Under the pieces are notes generated by a model that was not told where the DNA came from, searched no databases, and was given only the letters and a program-made list of their open reading frames with translations. 38,803 nt of DNA, from positions 1 through 38,803 of the forward strand of contig CAZMRF010000049.1 of the NCBI GenBank assembly GCA_964568735.1. The letters are read 5' to 3'. This stretch comes from CAZMRF01 sp964568735 (GTDB taxonomy: Bacteria; Acidobacteriota; Polarisedimenticolia; JACPZX01). A program made the position numbers and the translations under genes. Positions 16,665-24,237 of this stretch are shown in pieces (position 1 is the first letter of the stretch; each line of letters begins with the position of its first letter).

Positions 16665-17435
16665 TCATCTGCCCGATGATCCGAGGCCGCCGCCCGGCCG
16701 TGGGGAGGCCAGCCCGGCCGCATGCGCGGAGGGGCGCAGCCGGAGCTGGACCCAGCAGAACTTCGCCAGCTCGAGCATCGCGGCGATGACGACCAGCGGA
16801 TTGTTGCCCGTTGGAGTCCCTCGCTGCCGGGGATAATGGGTGACGCCGATCTCGCGGATGACGCGTCCCTGCTGGACGGCCTGCACGAGGATCTCGCCGC
16901 TGATCAGGATGCCGTCGGAGCGCATCGCGATCCGCTCGAACATGGACTTGCGGTAGATCTTGAAGGCGCAGTCGAGATCGCGCAGCCGGACGCCGAACAG
17001 GAGCCTCATCACCGAGTTGTAGACCCAGGCATTGAACCGGCGATGAGGCGGGTCCTGGCGATTGATCCTGTAGCCCGTCACGACGTCGGCGCCCTCGATC
17101 AGCGGCAGGAGCTTGTCGATCTCCGCGAGGTCGAACTGAAGATCGCCGTCGGTATAGAAGATCAGCGGGTGGCGCGCCGCTCCGAAGCCGGACCTCAGGG
17201 CGGCGCCGTAGCCCAGGTTCCGCTCGTGATGGAGGACCCGGATGCGGGAGTCCGCCGCAGCGAGCGCGTCGCACAGGACCGGCGTGCGATCCCGGCTCCC
17301 GTCGTTCACGAGGAGGATCTCGCACTCACCGACCCGGGGACCGATCTTCTCCTTGATCGCCTGGACGGTCGGCTCGACGTTCTCTTCCTCGTTCCAGAGC
17401 GGGACGACGATCGAAAGTGACGGGCGGTCATCCAT
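16665..17435 (-). CDS. GT2 family glycosyltransferase (DPM1/polyprenyl-phosphate type)
   Basis: A soluble or membrane-associated transferase of 256 residues. It starts with the GT-A pattern LSIVVPLWNEEENVEPTV, then VNDGSRDRT and the nucleotide/metal motif FYTDGDLQFD, and later GYRINRQDPPHRRFNAWVYN. It lacks the C-terminal transmembrane pair of some relatives. Such proteins load mannose, glucose or another sugar from a nucleotide sugar onto polyprenyl phosphate, the donor that GT83 enzymes consume. Two GT83 genes flank it, which supports that pathway. It sits 21 bp after the upstream GT83 gene in the same leftward operon. Confidence 0.92.
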   Translation of the reverse strand: MDDRPSLSIVVPLWNEEENVEPTVQAIKEKIGPRVGECEILLVNDGSRDRTPVLCDALAAADSRIRVLHHERNLGYGAALRSGFGAARHPLIFYTDGDLQFDLAEIDKLLPLIEGADVVTGYRINRQDPPHRRFNAWVYNSVMRLLFGVRLRDLDCAFKIYRKSMFERIAMRSDGILISGEILVQAVQQGRVIREIGVTHYPRQRGTPTGNNPLVVIAAMLELAKFCWVQLRLRPSAHAAGLASPRPGGGLGSSGR

Positions 17436-17456
17436 GGGCCTGTACTCCTTACGCCT

Positions 17457-19058
17457 TCAGCGCTTGACGATCAGGAAATACTCGCCGCCCGCCATGTTTC
17501 CCCGGGCCAGTATTTCCCAGGGCGGCAGGGTCCTCGCGACCAGGTCCTCGTAGGAGCGCCGGTCCAGCACCGAGTAGACCGTTCCCGGCTGCTTCATCCA
17601 GCGCTCCAGCCGCCGGCCGGCCTTCAATTCTATTTCCCCGGAGCGGCCGCTGTAATAGACCAGCTCCTCGAACCGGAGATGGACGATCCCCAGGCGCGAC
17701 CCCGGGGGCACGAGCCGCGCCACCTCCGCCGCGAAGCCCCGGGAATCCAGGCGCTGGTTCTCGATGGGGGCCGCGATGACGACCGCGGAGACGGCGAGCA
17801 GGCCGGTGGCCGCCGCGGTCAGCTTCGGCACGAGACGCGCCGGGCTCAGCGCCAGGACGGCCCCGACGGCCAGGGCCAGCCCCCCGAGCAGCGCCGCGGC
17901 CGAGGCTGCCCCTGGAACGGCTGCCAGGGCCGGCGGTGACGAGAGCAGCGCGACGCCGGCGGCCGCGAAGACCATCCCCGTGAGGAGAGCGCAGAGCCGG
18001 AGGCGCCGTGCCATGCGGCCATCCTCCGGTGCCTGAAGCGCGGTGTCCCAGAACCACCCGACCAGGATGGCGGCAGCCGGGTGCAGGGGCAGGAGGTAGA
18101 CCCCGCGCTTGCCCGTCGAGACCGAGAAGAAGACGAACATCGCCGCCATCCAGCAGAAGAGAAAGAGGCGCTCGCGATCCGGCATCCGCTTGAGGGAAAG
18201 CCAGATGGCGAAGGGGAGCACGGGCGTCCAGGGGAGGAGGTCGACCGGGAGCTGCCAGAAGAAATAGTACCAGGGCTGCTCGTTGTTCCAGGCGGCCACG
18301 TACCGCTGGACCGACTGGGTCAGAACCATGTTGACGGCCTCGTCGCCCCCGGCTCGGCTCCAGAAGAGGACGTACCAGGGAAGAACGAGGATCGTGAAGA
18401 TGAGCGCTCCCGCCGGGAGCCGCATCCGGAGAACCTCGCGGAGATCCCGCCGAAGCGCCAGGAAGCAGAGGACGACCAGGCCGGGGAGCACGAACCCCAC
18501 GGGCCCCTTCGTCAGGGTCGCGGCCGAGGCGAGGGCGTAGCAGGCGAGGTACCACGCGGTGCGACGGCTTCGGTACCCCTCGGCGAAGCAGGCCAGGGCG
18601 GCCGTGATGAGGAAACAGAGGAGCATGTCGGTGGAAATCCACTGGGCCTGCAGCAGGTATCTGAGATCCGTGGCCAGCACGAGGCCGCTCAAGAGCCCGG
18701 CTCCCGGCCCGAACCACGCCGAGGCCAGCGTCTGAACGGCCAGCACGCCCCCCGCGCCGGCGACGATGGAGGGAATCCGGAGCACGGCCTCGCTGGAGCT
18801 TCCCAGGAGGGAGATCGACAGGGCCTCGCTCCAGACGAAGAGCGGCGGTTGCGAGTGGTAGATGTCTCCGCGCTTGATCGGTACCACGAAGTCGCCCCGC
18901 TCGAGCATCTCCACGGCGATCATCGCGTAGCGCGGCTCGTCCGTGGGCCAGAGCGTCCGCGCGGGCAGGCCCGGCAGCCAGATCGCCCCGCAGAAGAGGA
19001 GCAGGAGCAGCCGGTGCCATGCGGGCGTGCCCTGTGCGGGCAGATCACGCGCCACCAC
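17457..19058 (-). CDS. GT83 (ArnT/PMT-like) integral-membrane glycosyltransferase, second gene
   Basis: A 533-residue polytopic membrane protein, first gene of the leftward glycan cluster. The N-terminal loop PTDEPRYAMIAVEMLERGDF contains the catalytic-type acidic pair, and HSQPPLFVWSEAL matches the KPPL/YW region with Gln for Lys. Roughly eleven hydrophobic helices are visible, followed by a short soluble tail. The start is GTG 19058 with GGAGAG about 5-9 nt upstream. Sequence similarity to the other GT83 protein is limited to family motifs, so the two likely use different acceptors or sugars rather than being recent copies. Confidence 0.88.
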   Translation of the reverse strand: MVARDLPAQGTPAWHRLLLLLFCGAIWLPGLPARTLWPTDEPRYAMIAVEMLERGDFVVPIKRGDIYHSQPPLFVWSEALSISLLGSSSEAVLRIPSIVAGAGGVLAVQTLASAWFGPGAGLLSGLVLATDLRYLLQAQWISTDMLLCFLITAALACFAEGYRSRRTAWYLACYALASAATLTKGPVGFVLPGLVVLCFLALRRDLREVLRMRLPAGALIFTILVLPWYVLFWSRAGGDEAVNMVLTQSVQRYVAAWNNEQPWYYFFWQLPVDLLPWTPVLPFAIWLSLKRMPDRERLFLFCWMAAMFVFFSVSTGKRGVYLLPLHPAAAILVGWFWDTALQAPEDGRMARRLRLCALLTGMVFAAAGVALLSSPPALAAVPGAASAAALLGGLALAVGAVLALSPARLVPKLTAAATGLLAVSAVVIAAPIENQRLDSRGFAAEVARLVPPGSRLGIVHLRFEELVYYSGRSGEIELKAGRRLERWMKQPGTVYSVLDRRSYEDLVARTLPPWEILARGNMAGGEYFLIVKR

Positions 19059-19216
19059 GAGGGCTCTCCGGGGAGCTGGCCGCCTGGTCGAGCGTCGGCA
19101 CGGCGCGAGTCCGCAGTCTCACGGAGCTGGGGGAGGGGGAGTGATCGAAGCGACGGAAGGCGGCGCGGATCCGGGCATGCGCCCGATGATACACGATAGC
19201 TCCCGCCTCCCGCCTT

Positions 19217-19251
19217 CCCGCCGGCCCCTCCCAAGGGGGAGAGCCGGCGGG
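19217..19251 (-). terminator. GC-rich hairpin after the FN3-like gene
   Basis: CCCGCCGGC (19217-19225) pairs with GCCGGCGGG (19243-19251), and an inner stem CTCCC/GGGAG encloses a 4-nt loop. It lies 24 bp past the stop of the gene ending at 19275. There is no T-run on either side, so termination, if any, may need Rho or the hairpin may protect the 3' end. The rest of the 19059-19274 gap shows nothing else. Confidence 0.45.
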
Positions 19252-19274
19252 GCCGCGTCGTCTTCTCCGAAGGT

Positions 19275-19976
19275 CTACGGCGTCTCGAAACTCCCCTCGG
19301 TGATGGTCTGGTTGGCGCTCCGGTCGATGGCGAGCACCTCGAAGCCGTGCTCTCCGGGCCCGAGCGACTGGACGAACTGCTGCGGGAGGGTCACCTCCGT
19401 GCTCGAGGCCGGAAGGGTGACCTGGAATGAGCCGACGATGATCTGGTAGCCGGTGATCTCGATGCTCTTCTGAGGAAAGCCTGGGGGCGGGCCCGTGACG
19501 GGCTCCCATCGGATGGTCACGGTGCTCCCGTCGACCTCGGAGGAGACGGACGGTCCGGCAGGAACGGCGTGCGAGAGCATGGCCCTGTTCACCAGGCGGA
19601 CTCCGTCGACGGTCACCCCGACGAACTTGTACTTCCCTTCGGGCATGAGGGCGAAAAGCTCGCCGAGCGGCACGTCGTCGAGCGACGGCTCCGCGCCCTC
19701 GAAGAAGAGCTCGGTGAGGCCGAGATCTAGAAAGCCGCCTGCCTCGGCCTCCATGTCGATGAGAATCTGCCCTTTCGGGCCGACGAGCTTCAGCTCGTTC
19801 CAGTCCTCTCCATCGAGGAAGACGTGGAACCCCAGATCGTTATCCGAGGAGTTGTACTCGATGTAGATCCGCGCTTCCTCGAAGCTCGCAGCCGGCGCGG
19901 CCCAGGATGGGGCCCCCGGAATGAGAGCGACCAGTGATACCAGGAGAACGGTCAGTATGTGCGTGCGTCTCGACAT
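19275..19976 (-). CDS. secreted protein with fibronectin type III-like domain, function unknown
   Basis: A 233-residue protein with a Sec signal peptide (about residues 1-26, ending PSWA-AP). The middle part (about 30-130) is acidic with beta-strand alternation. The last 90 residues look like an FN3/Ig-like domain: TVTIRWEPVTGPPPGF, then ITGYQIIVG and GEHGFEVLAIDRSANQT. ATG 19976 is favoured over ATG 19982, since AGGAGG lies 7 nt before the former but only 1 nt before the latter. It is probably exported to the periplasm or surface. It lies 105 bp after a methyltransferase-like gene on the same strand. I recognise no specific family. Confidence 0.8.
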   Translation of the reverse strand: MSRRTHILTVLLVSLVALIPGAPSWAAPAASFEEARIYIEYNSSDNDLGFHVFLDGEDWNELKLVGPKGQILIDMEAEAGGFLDLGLTELFFEGAEPSLDDVPLGELFALMPEGKYKFVGVTVDGVRLVNRAMLSHAVPAGPSVSSEVDGSTVTIRWEPVTGPPPGFPQKSIEITGYQIIVGSFQVTLPASSTEVTLPQQFVQSLGPGEHGFEVLAIDRSANQTITEGSFETP

Positions 19977-20081
19977 TTCCATGCCTCCTATTCAATGCGG
20001 CTTCGTTCATCTCTTGAGCTCGTTCATCCAGACCGGAGGGGCGTGAATCCCCACCAGGGCTGGCCGGCGCGACCGCCCTGT

Positions 20082-20651
20082 TCAGCCTGAGCCAAGGCTG
20101 AACCAGTGCAGCTCCTTGAGCACGAAAGGCAGGAGCGCGAGTACTCTGAGCGACTCCGAGAGCAGGGCCCGCCGAGAGAGCGGACCCATGAGCGCGCCGC
20201 CGATCCTTTCGGGTATCCAGGCGGGCACCGCCAAGCGGTATCTCCGGTACTCTTCGCCGTACCATCTCAGGAGCCTCGGCTCCTCGTAGAGGAGGGAGAC
20301 AGTCGCGTAGACAGCCCAGGCCCACAACACGGTCACGGGCACGAGCCAGGCCAGCGCGGACGCGAAGGTCGCGCCCGCAATGATGATCAGATTGCCTATG
20401 TAGAGCGGGTTCCGAGCCAGGGCGTAGGGTCCGGTCAGCGCAAGGTGCTTCCCTTTTCCCTGGGCATAGTTGCAATGTGTCGAGGCCCAGCTCCGAACGA
20501 CAATCCCGGCAGCGCAGAGGATGGCCGCCAGGGACCAGGTCGCCCACCCGTTCTCCCACTCCCATCTGGTCGACAACAGGGCGAACCCCAGGGGGAGCAC
20601 AGCAAGGACGTTGCGAACAAAGAAGAACCGCCTGCTCAAACGCCTCAACAA
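20082..20651 (-). CDS. isoprenylcysteine carboxyl methyltransferase-family membrane protein
   Basis: A 189-residue integral-membrane methyltransferase homologue (ICMT/PEMT group). The SAM-binding signature is GPYALARNPLYIGNLI, followed by the conserved EEPRLLRWYGEEYRRYR with its paired Glu. About four hydrophobic helices are present. Bacterial members methylate unknown lipids or small molecules; the true substrate is not readable. The only suitable start is TTG 20651 (or the next TTG), with GGGAG about 9 nt upstream; a nearby ATG is out of frame and stops after four codons. Its last codons form a short inverted repeat (TTCAGCC/GGCTGAA, 20081-20102) over the stop. Confidence 0.82.
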   Translation of the reverse strand: MLRRLSRRFFFVRNVLAVLPLGFALLSTRWEWENGWATWSLAAILCAAGIVVRSWASTHCNYAQGKGKHLALTGPYALARNPLYIGNLIIIAGATFASALAWLVPVTVLWAWAVYATVSLLYEEPRLLRWYGEEYRRYRLAVPAWIPERIGGALMGPLSRRALLSESLRVLALLPFVLKELHWFSLGSG

Positions 20652-20763
20652 GGTGTCATCTCCCGACCGATTGACCCCGCTCCTGACCTCTCACGCGACT
20701 CGCTCAGGCTGCCTTCCCCTCGTCCCTCGGGTGCCGGCCGGCCTGCCTTCCCTCGACCCGGCC

Positions 20764-21675
20764 TCACGGGGCGACCGGACGCCGCGGCTCGAGAGAGACC
20801 GTCACGAGGAGACCGCCCGGGATGGGAACCGGGGGTGTGAACCGGAGCCACGACGCACTCGAATCCTCGGGTTCCCGGTGATGCGCGCGGTAGAAGCCCC
20901 GCCCGGCGAGGACCCCGGCTGCCGCGCCGGCGGCCACGTCCGTGAAGTAGTGCTCTCCTTGCTCCATCCGCGAGTAGCCGATGTAGGCGGCGAGGCCGTA
21001 GAGCCCCAGCGCGACGCCCGCGCGCGCTTTGGGACGAGTCTGCAGGCGCGCGGAGATCATCAGATCCACGTACGACGCCATGGTGAAGGCCTCGGAGGTG
21101 GCCGCGCTGTAGAAGGAGAGATGCTGTCCTTCGCTCCTCAGAAGCTGATCGTACCGGGCCTGGCCGAGCTCCGAAGGATCGCTCATCCCCAGCTCCGGCC
21201 TTTGCCGTCCGGCCACCATCTTCACGAGGCTGTTGATCGACGTGTTGAACTTGAGGGCCTCCGCGAGGCCCAGAGCCTCGTCGGCCATCCCGCCGTAGTC
21301 CAGCCAGTGCGTCGCTGCGACCGACGCCAGCGCAATCCCCCTGAAGAGGTTCGTCTTGTTCTCGGTGACGAAGTTCCGGGTGGGGGTGTCGGAGCTGAGC
21401 CTCTCGTGGATCGCGATGTCGAAGGAGGGAGGCTCCCCGAAGATCGTCGGCGACACCGAGGTGCCGACCGCATCGGCGTAGAGGTGCTCCGTCTCCTCGA
21501 GGGCGAAGATCGTCAAGAGGTGCCACCGGTGCCTCTCCCAGAGATCTGTCCAGACCCCCCCGGAATCGAGATTCCATCCGTCGGGGCCGATGACGGGGCC
21601 GTCGGCGAGGGTGATGGAGAGCGAGCTGAGCGCGGTGAGAGCTGCCACCACGGCGAGGCGGCTCGATCTCGACAT
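20764..21675 (-). CDS. PAP2-fold protein with catalytic Gly-His replaced by Ala-Ala
   Basis: A 303-residue exported or membrane protein of the PAP2/acid phosphatase fold, with an N-terminal signal-like helix. Motif 1, K-x6-RP, is intact (Lys152, Arg159-Pro160). Motif 3, S-R-x5-H-x3-D, is intact (Ser235 to Asp246, His242). Motif 2, usually F-x-S-G-H-T-S in this subgroup, reads FYSAATS (188-194), so the Gly and the catalytic proton-donating His are both Ala. Lipid-phosphate phosphatase activity by the normal mechanism is unlikely. ATG 21675 has AGGAGG 8 nt upstream. It may bind a lipid phosphate or be a structural remnant; a neighbouring methyltransferase suggests lipid metabolism. Confidence 0.88.
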   Translation of the reverse strand: MSRSSRLAVVAALTALSSLSITLADGPVIGPDGWNLDSGGVWTDLWERHRWHLLTIFALEETEHLYADAVGTSVSPTIFGEPPSFDIAIHERLSSDTPTRNFVTENKTNLFRGIALASVAATHWLDYGGMADEALGLAEALKFNTSINSLVKMVAGRQRPELGMSDPSELGQARYDQLLRSEGQHLSFYSAATSEAFTMASYVDLMISARLQTRPKARAGVALGLYGLAAYIGYSRMEQGEHYFTDVAAGAAAGVLAGRGFYRAHHREPEDSSASWLRFTPPVPIPGGLLVTVSLEPRRPVAP

Positions 21676-21900
21676 GGCCGGTCCTCCTGTTCGCGCGTCG
21701 ATTCGCTTCCAGGAGATCGGCGGCGATTCTCGCCTCCACGGAGACTGCCGGTATCTCCTTAGAAGAGGTCATTCTGGCTGGAAGTAGCTCACGAGAATCC
21801 TCGAGACCTCGGTCTTCCCCATACCCTGGCCGGACTTGTTCCCGATGAGCCAGGCCATGGCGCCCGGGTAGGAAGGTCTTCTAGCGTTAGAGGGGTTCCG

Positions 21901-21920
21901 CGGGCGGGATCCTCCGCCCG
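21901..21920 (-). terminator. hairpin after the malate-dehydrogenase-like gene
   Basis: CGGGCGG (21901-21907) pairs with CCGCCCG (21914-21920) around a 6-nt loop, 32 bp past the stop at 21952. No T-run follows. The rest of the 276-bp gap 21676-21951 holds no gene; an imperfect palindrome TCTAGCGTTAGA lies near 21880. Confidence 0.3.
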
Positions 21921-21951
21921 GCAGCCCGGGGAGCGCCCCTTCAGAATCGGA

Positions 21952-22788
21952 TCATCGCTGCAGTTTCCGGTCCTGGTTGAGGAAGACGCGCTCCTCGAGC
22001 GTGAGGTTGAGAGGCAGGCTCCCCATGATACCCCCGGCTCCGACCAGGACGGGGAGCGTCAGGAAGGACTCGGGCAGCCCCCTTCCTCCGGGGGAGAGGC
22101 TGGCGCAGCACAGGACACGCCGCCGATCGTTGTGAATGGCGTCGGTGAGATGCCCTACGGCGGCTCGCTCGGCCGTGGCGCGCTCGGAAGCCGGTGGTAT
22201 CGCTTCGAGGAGCAGGGCGGCCTGCTCGGCGCTCAGGAGGCTGCGCACCGGAATGCCCGCGATGCTCACGAACCGCGTGAGGGGGAGGATCCGGCAATTC
22301 TCGTCTCCGATGACCAGCACGCTCACCTGCGCGCGGCTGGCGCACGCGCGCATCGCGATCGATCCTTCGAGGAGGATCTGTGCTCCCAGCGCCCCCGTCG
22401 CGATGACGCGGCGTGGATCGAGCCGCGAGGAATCGAGGAAGCGCTTCGCGGCCCGGCCGGAGCCCGCGCCCGAGACGACCACGACAGCCTCGGGAGCGAG
22501 GCGAAGCAGCAGAGCCGCGATCGCCTCCAGGGCTCTCGCCTCCCAGGCTGCAGCCTCAGCCAGGATCACGATCTCCGCGCCGCGCAGCGACTCGGGGGTC
22601 CGCAATGCGACGGTGCGATCCGGACGGTCGACCGCCGCCTCGGCGCCTTCGCCCGGAGTGCGGCCGAGAATCCCGACCGGATCGAGGCCTCGTGCGATGA
22701 GGTCTCGGGCCAGGGGGGCGGTGACGACCGAGGAGCCGGCCAGGATGATCCTGAGAGTGGCGCCACTTGCGGACATGGAGCGGACCAT
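21952..22788 (-). CDS. malate/lactate dehydrogenase-like protein lacking the active-site residues
   Basis: A 278-residue protein whose layout follows LDH-like malate dehydrogenases. The C-terminal half is clearest: TRFVSIAGIPVRSLL, DRRRVLCCASL, PVLVGAGGIM and LTLEERVFLNQD correspond to the family's RYxTVAGIP, KRVLPCxA, PVVLGxGGVE and LxxEE blocks. The active site does not survive. The GxHGD motif is GDENC (161-165, His to Glu163). LDxxRxR is LGAQILL (134-140, substrate Arg lost). The SNPVD segment is SGAGS (106-110), and the dinucleotide loop near 18-24 is not GxGxxG. ATG 22788 is chosen for GAGG 5 nt upstream; GTG 22806 and ATG 22776 are alternatives. Probably not a dehydrogenase. Confidence 0.75.
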   Translation of the reverse strand: MVRSMSASGATLRIILAGSSVVTAPLARDLIARGLDPVGILGRTPGEGAEAAVDRPDRTVALRTPESLRGAEIVILAEAAAWEARALEAIAALLLRLAPEAVVVVSGAGSGRAAKRFLDSSRLDPRRVIATGALGAQILLEGSIAMRACASRAQVSVLVIGDENCRILPLTRFVSIAGIPVRSLLSAEQAALLLEAIPPASERATAERAAVGHLTDAIHNDRRRVLCCASLSPGGRGLPESFLTLPVLVGAGGIMGSLPLNLTLEERVFLNQDRKLQR

Positions 22789-22833
22789 CTTACCTCGGAC
22801 GGTCACAGCCTACCCGGCGCCTTCGACCGCCTC

Positions 22834-22839
22834 TAGAAT
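22834..22839 (+). promoter_or_regulatory. -10 hexamer TAGAAT before the HEAT-like protein gene (leaderless type)
   Basis: TAGAAT matches TATAAT at 5 of 6 positions and lies 8 nt before ATG 22848, which has no Shine-Dalgarno. No good -35 is seen at 16-18 bp. Confidence 0.4.
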
Positions 22840-22847
22840 GGACGCCG

Positions 22848-23756
22848 ATGATCACGCGCTGCCGAGGCCGGACCGCCCTGGTCCTGGCTGCTCTCACCGT
22901 CTTGCTGGCCAGCCTGCCCTCGGGCGAGGTGACGACGCTGACCCTCTTCCAGAGGTGCGGGCGCTCGCCCTGGATCATCCTCGGTGAGGTCGGAGACAGC
23001 GACGATCGGCTTGCGGAGATCCGAGTCGAGGAGGTCCTCAAGGGTGAATACGCGCTGCCGACGCTCAGGGTGGTCTACCGCCTCGAGAACTGGCTGCGCG
23101 AAGGGTGGGAGAAGAAGATCGGATTCTCCAGGGGGGACATGGTCGTTCTCTTCCTGAAGCGCTACGACCCGGAAGAGACGGAGGGCACGAAGGTGCCCGA
23201 GAAGCTGGCGGCCGGCGACGTCTTCGCATCGACCTTCGGCGCCATGGGCGTCTTCCCCCTGCCGTCCGAGGGACAGGCGGCGCTCGTCGAGGCGCTGAGA
23301 GTCTTCGCGCGCGCGACGGCGATCGAGGATCCGAGCCTGCAGGAAGATGCGGTCCTCGAGATGCTGGGCTCTTCCAACCCGGAGATCGCGGCGGCGGGGC
23401 TGGAGCAGACCTTCGCGAGACGCCTGGCCCTTCCCGAGCACGTGCCCGTGCTCCTTCGAATCGCGGAGGGAGGGCGCGAGCCCGAGAAGATCGAAGCCTT
23501 GAAGATTCTGGGTCAGGTCGCGGAGGATATGCGCGCCTCCGGGAGATCGCTTCCCGACGGGCAGGACATCGTCAACCAGCTGAAAGCGAGAGTCCTCGGC
23601 GGCGAGCCGGAGGTCCTCAGGGCCGAGGCGCTCAAGGTCGTCGTGCGGATGGGAGGTACCGTGGAGCGGGAGTTCATCCGGAAGGTGTCGCGGGAGGATG
23701 TTTCGCAGCTCCTCCGCTACGAGGCCAGCCGCGCCCTGCTCGAGCTGGGAGACTAG
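22848..23756 (+). CDS. exported protein with HEAT-like helical repeats, function unknown
   Basis: A 302-residue protein with a hydrophobic signal sequence (about 8-27). It then has a compact domain (about 30-130: LFQRCGRSPWIILGEVGD, VEEVLKGEY) and a helical C-terminal half. In that half, 30-40-residue units such as DAVLEMLGSSNPEIAAAGLE, PVLLRIAEGG and YEASRALLELGD resemble HEAT repeats. The first domain recalls secreted proteins that report on metal- or Cys-binding, but I do not recognise a family. ATG 22848 follows a TAGAAT hexamer by 8 nt; in-frame sequence upstream is antisense to the divergent gene. It converges with the next gene across 13 bp. Confidence 0.78.
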   Translation: MITRCRGRTALVLAALTVLLASLPSGEVTTLTLFQRCGRSPWIILGEVGDSDDRLAEIRVEEVLKGEYALPTLRVVYRLENWLREGWEKKIGFSRGDMVVLFLKRYDPEETEGTKVPEKLAAGDVFASTFGAMGVFPLPSEGQAALVEALRVFARATAIEDPSLQEDAVLEMLGSSNPEIAAAGLEQTFARRLALPEHVPVLLRIAEGGREPEKIEALKILGQVAEDMRASGRSLPDGQDIVNQLKARVLGGEPEVLRAEALKVVVRMGGTVEREFIRKVSREDVSQLLRYEASRALLELGD

Positions 23757-23769
23757 GGGGCCGGCCGGC

Positions 23770-24237
23770 TCAATGCGCGGCGATCACGCGCACCTCCACC
23801 TCGTTCGATCGCACCTCGCCCCCGTCCTTCAGGTGGAGTACGACGTGGTAGCGGTAGATGGCCGGAACGTCGATGTGGACAGGCTTCGAGAAGGAGTGGT
23901 CGACCCGCAGCAGATCATCCGGGTGGATGCAGCGGGCGTCCTCGGTCGAGCGCATCACCCTGCCGCTGCGCGTCTCGCCGATCCACTCCACCCCGGCATG
24001 GCAGAAGCGGGTCTCTCCCGGGGCGACGCCTTCGAGCCGCGCATAGAGGGTCACGTCCAGCGGCTCGAATCCGTGACGAGGGGTGGCCTGTAGCTGGAAC
24101 TTGACCCTCTCGGGGGTGGCCGGGGGATCCTCCTGCTTGGGTGCGGCAGAGAGAGCGGCCGGGACGCCCAACGCCAGTGCGAAGAGCAGGATTGCGAGGA
24201 CGAGTCGCGTGGAAGCTCCCGCCCTCGCCGGAGTCAC
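23770..24237 (-). CDS. secreted PKD/Ig-like single-domain protein
   Basis: A 155-residue protein with a Sec signal (about 10-31, ending LSAAP). It has one beta-sandwich domain whose opening FQLQATPRHGFEPLDVTLYA is typical of PKD-like domains (xxSPxxGxxPLxVxF). Two Cys residues (in FCHAGVEW and DARCIHPDD) may form a disulfide. Translation starts at GTG 24237, overlapping the stop of the FecR protein by GTGA. The two are therefore coupled and probably work together at the envelope. No enzymatic motif is visible. Confidence 0.8.
   Translation of the reverse strand: MTPARAGASTRLVLAILLFALALGVPAALSAAPKQEDPPATPERVKFQLQATPRHGFEPLDVTLYARLEGVAPGETRFCHAGVEWIGETRSGRVMRSTEDARCIHPDDLLRVDHSFSKPVHIDVPAIYRYHVVLHLKDGGEVRSNEVEVRVIAAH

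Noticed and set aside
20081..20102. Inverted repeat TTCAGCC/GGCTGAA over the methyltransferase stop as a terminator
   Set aside because: Seven base pairs with an 8-nt loop and no T-run; too weak to call.
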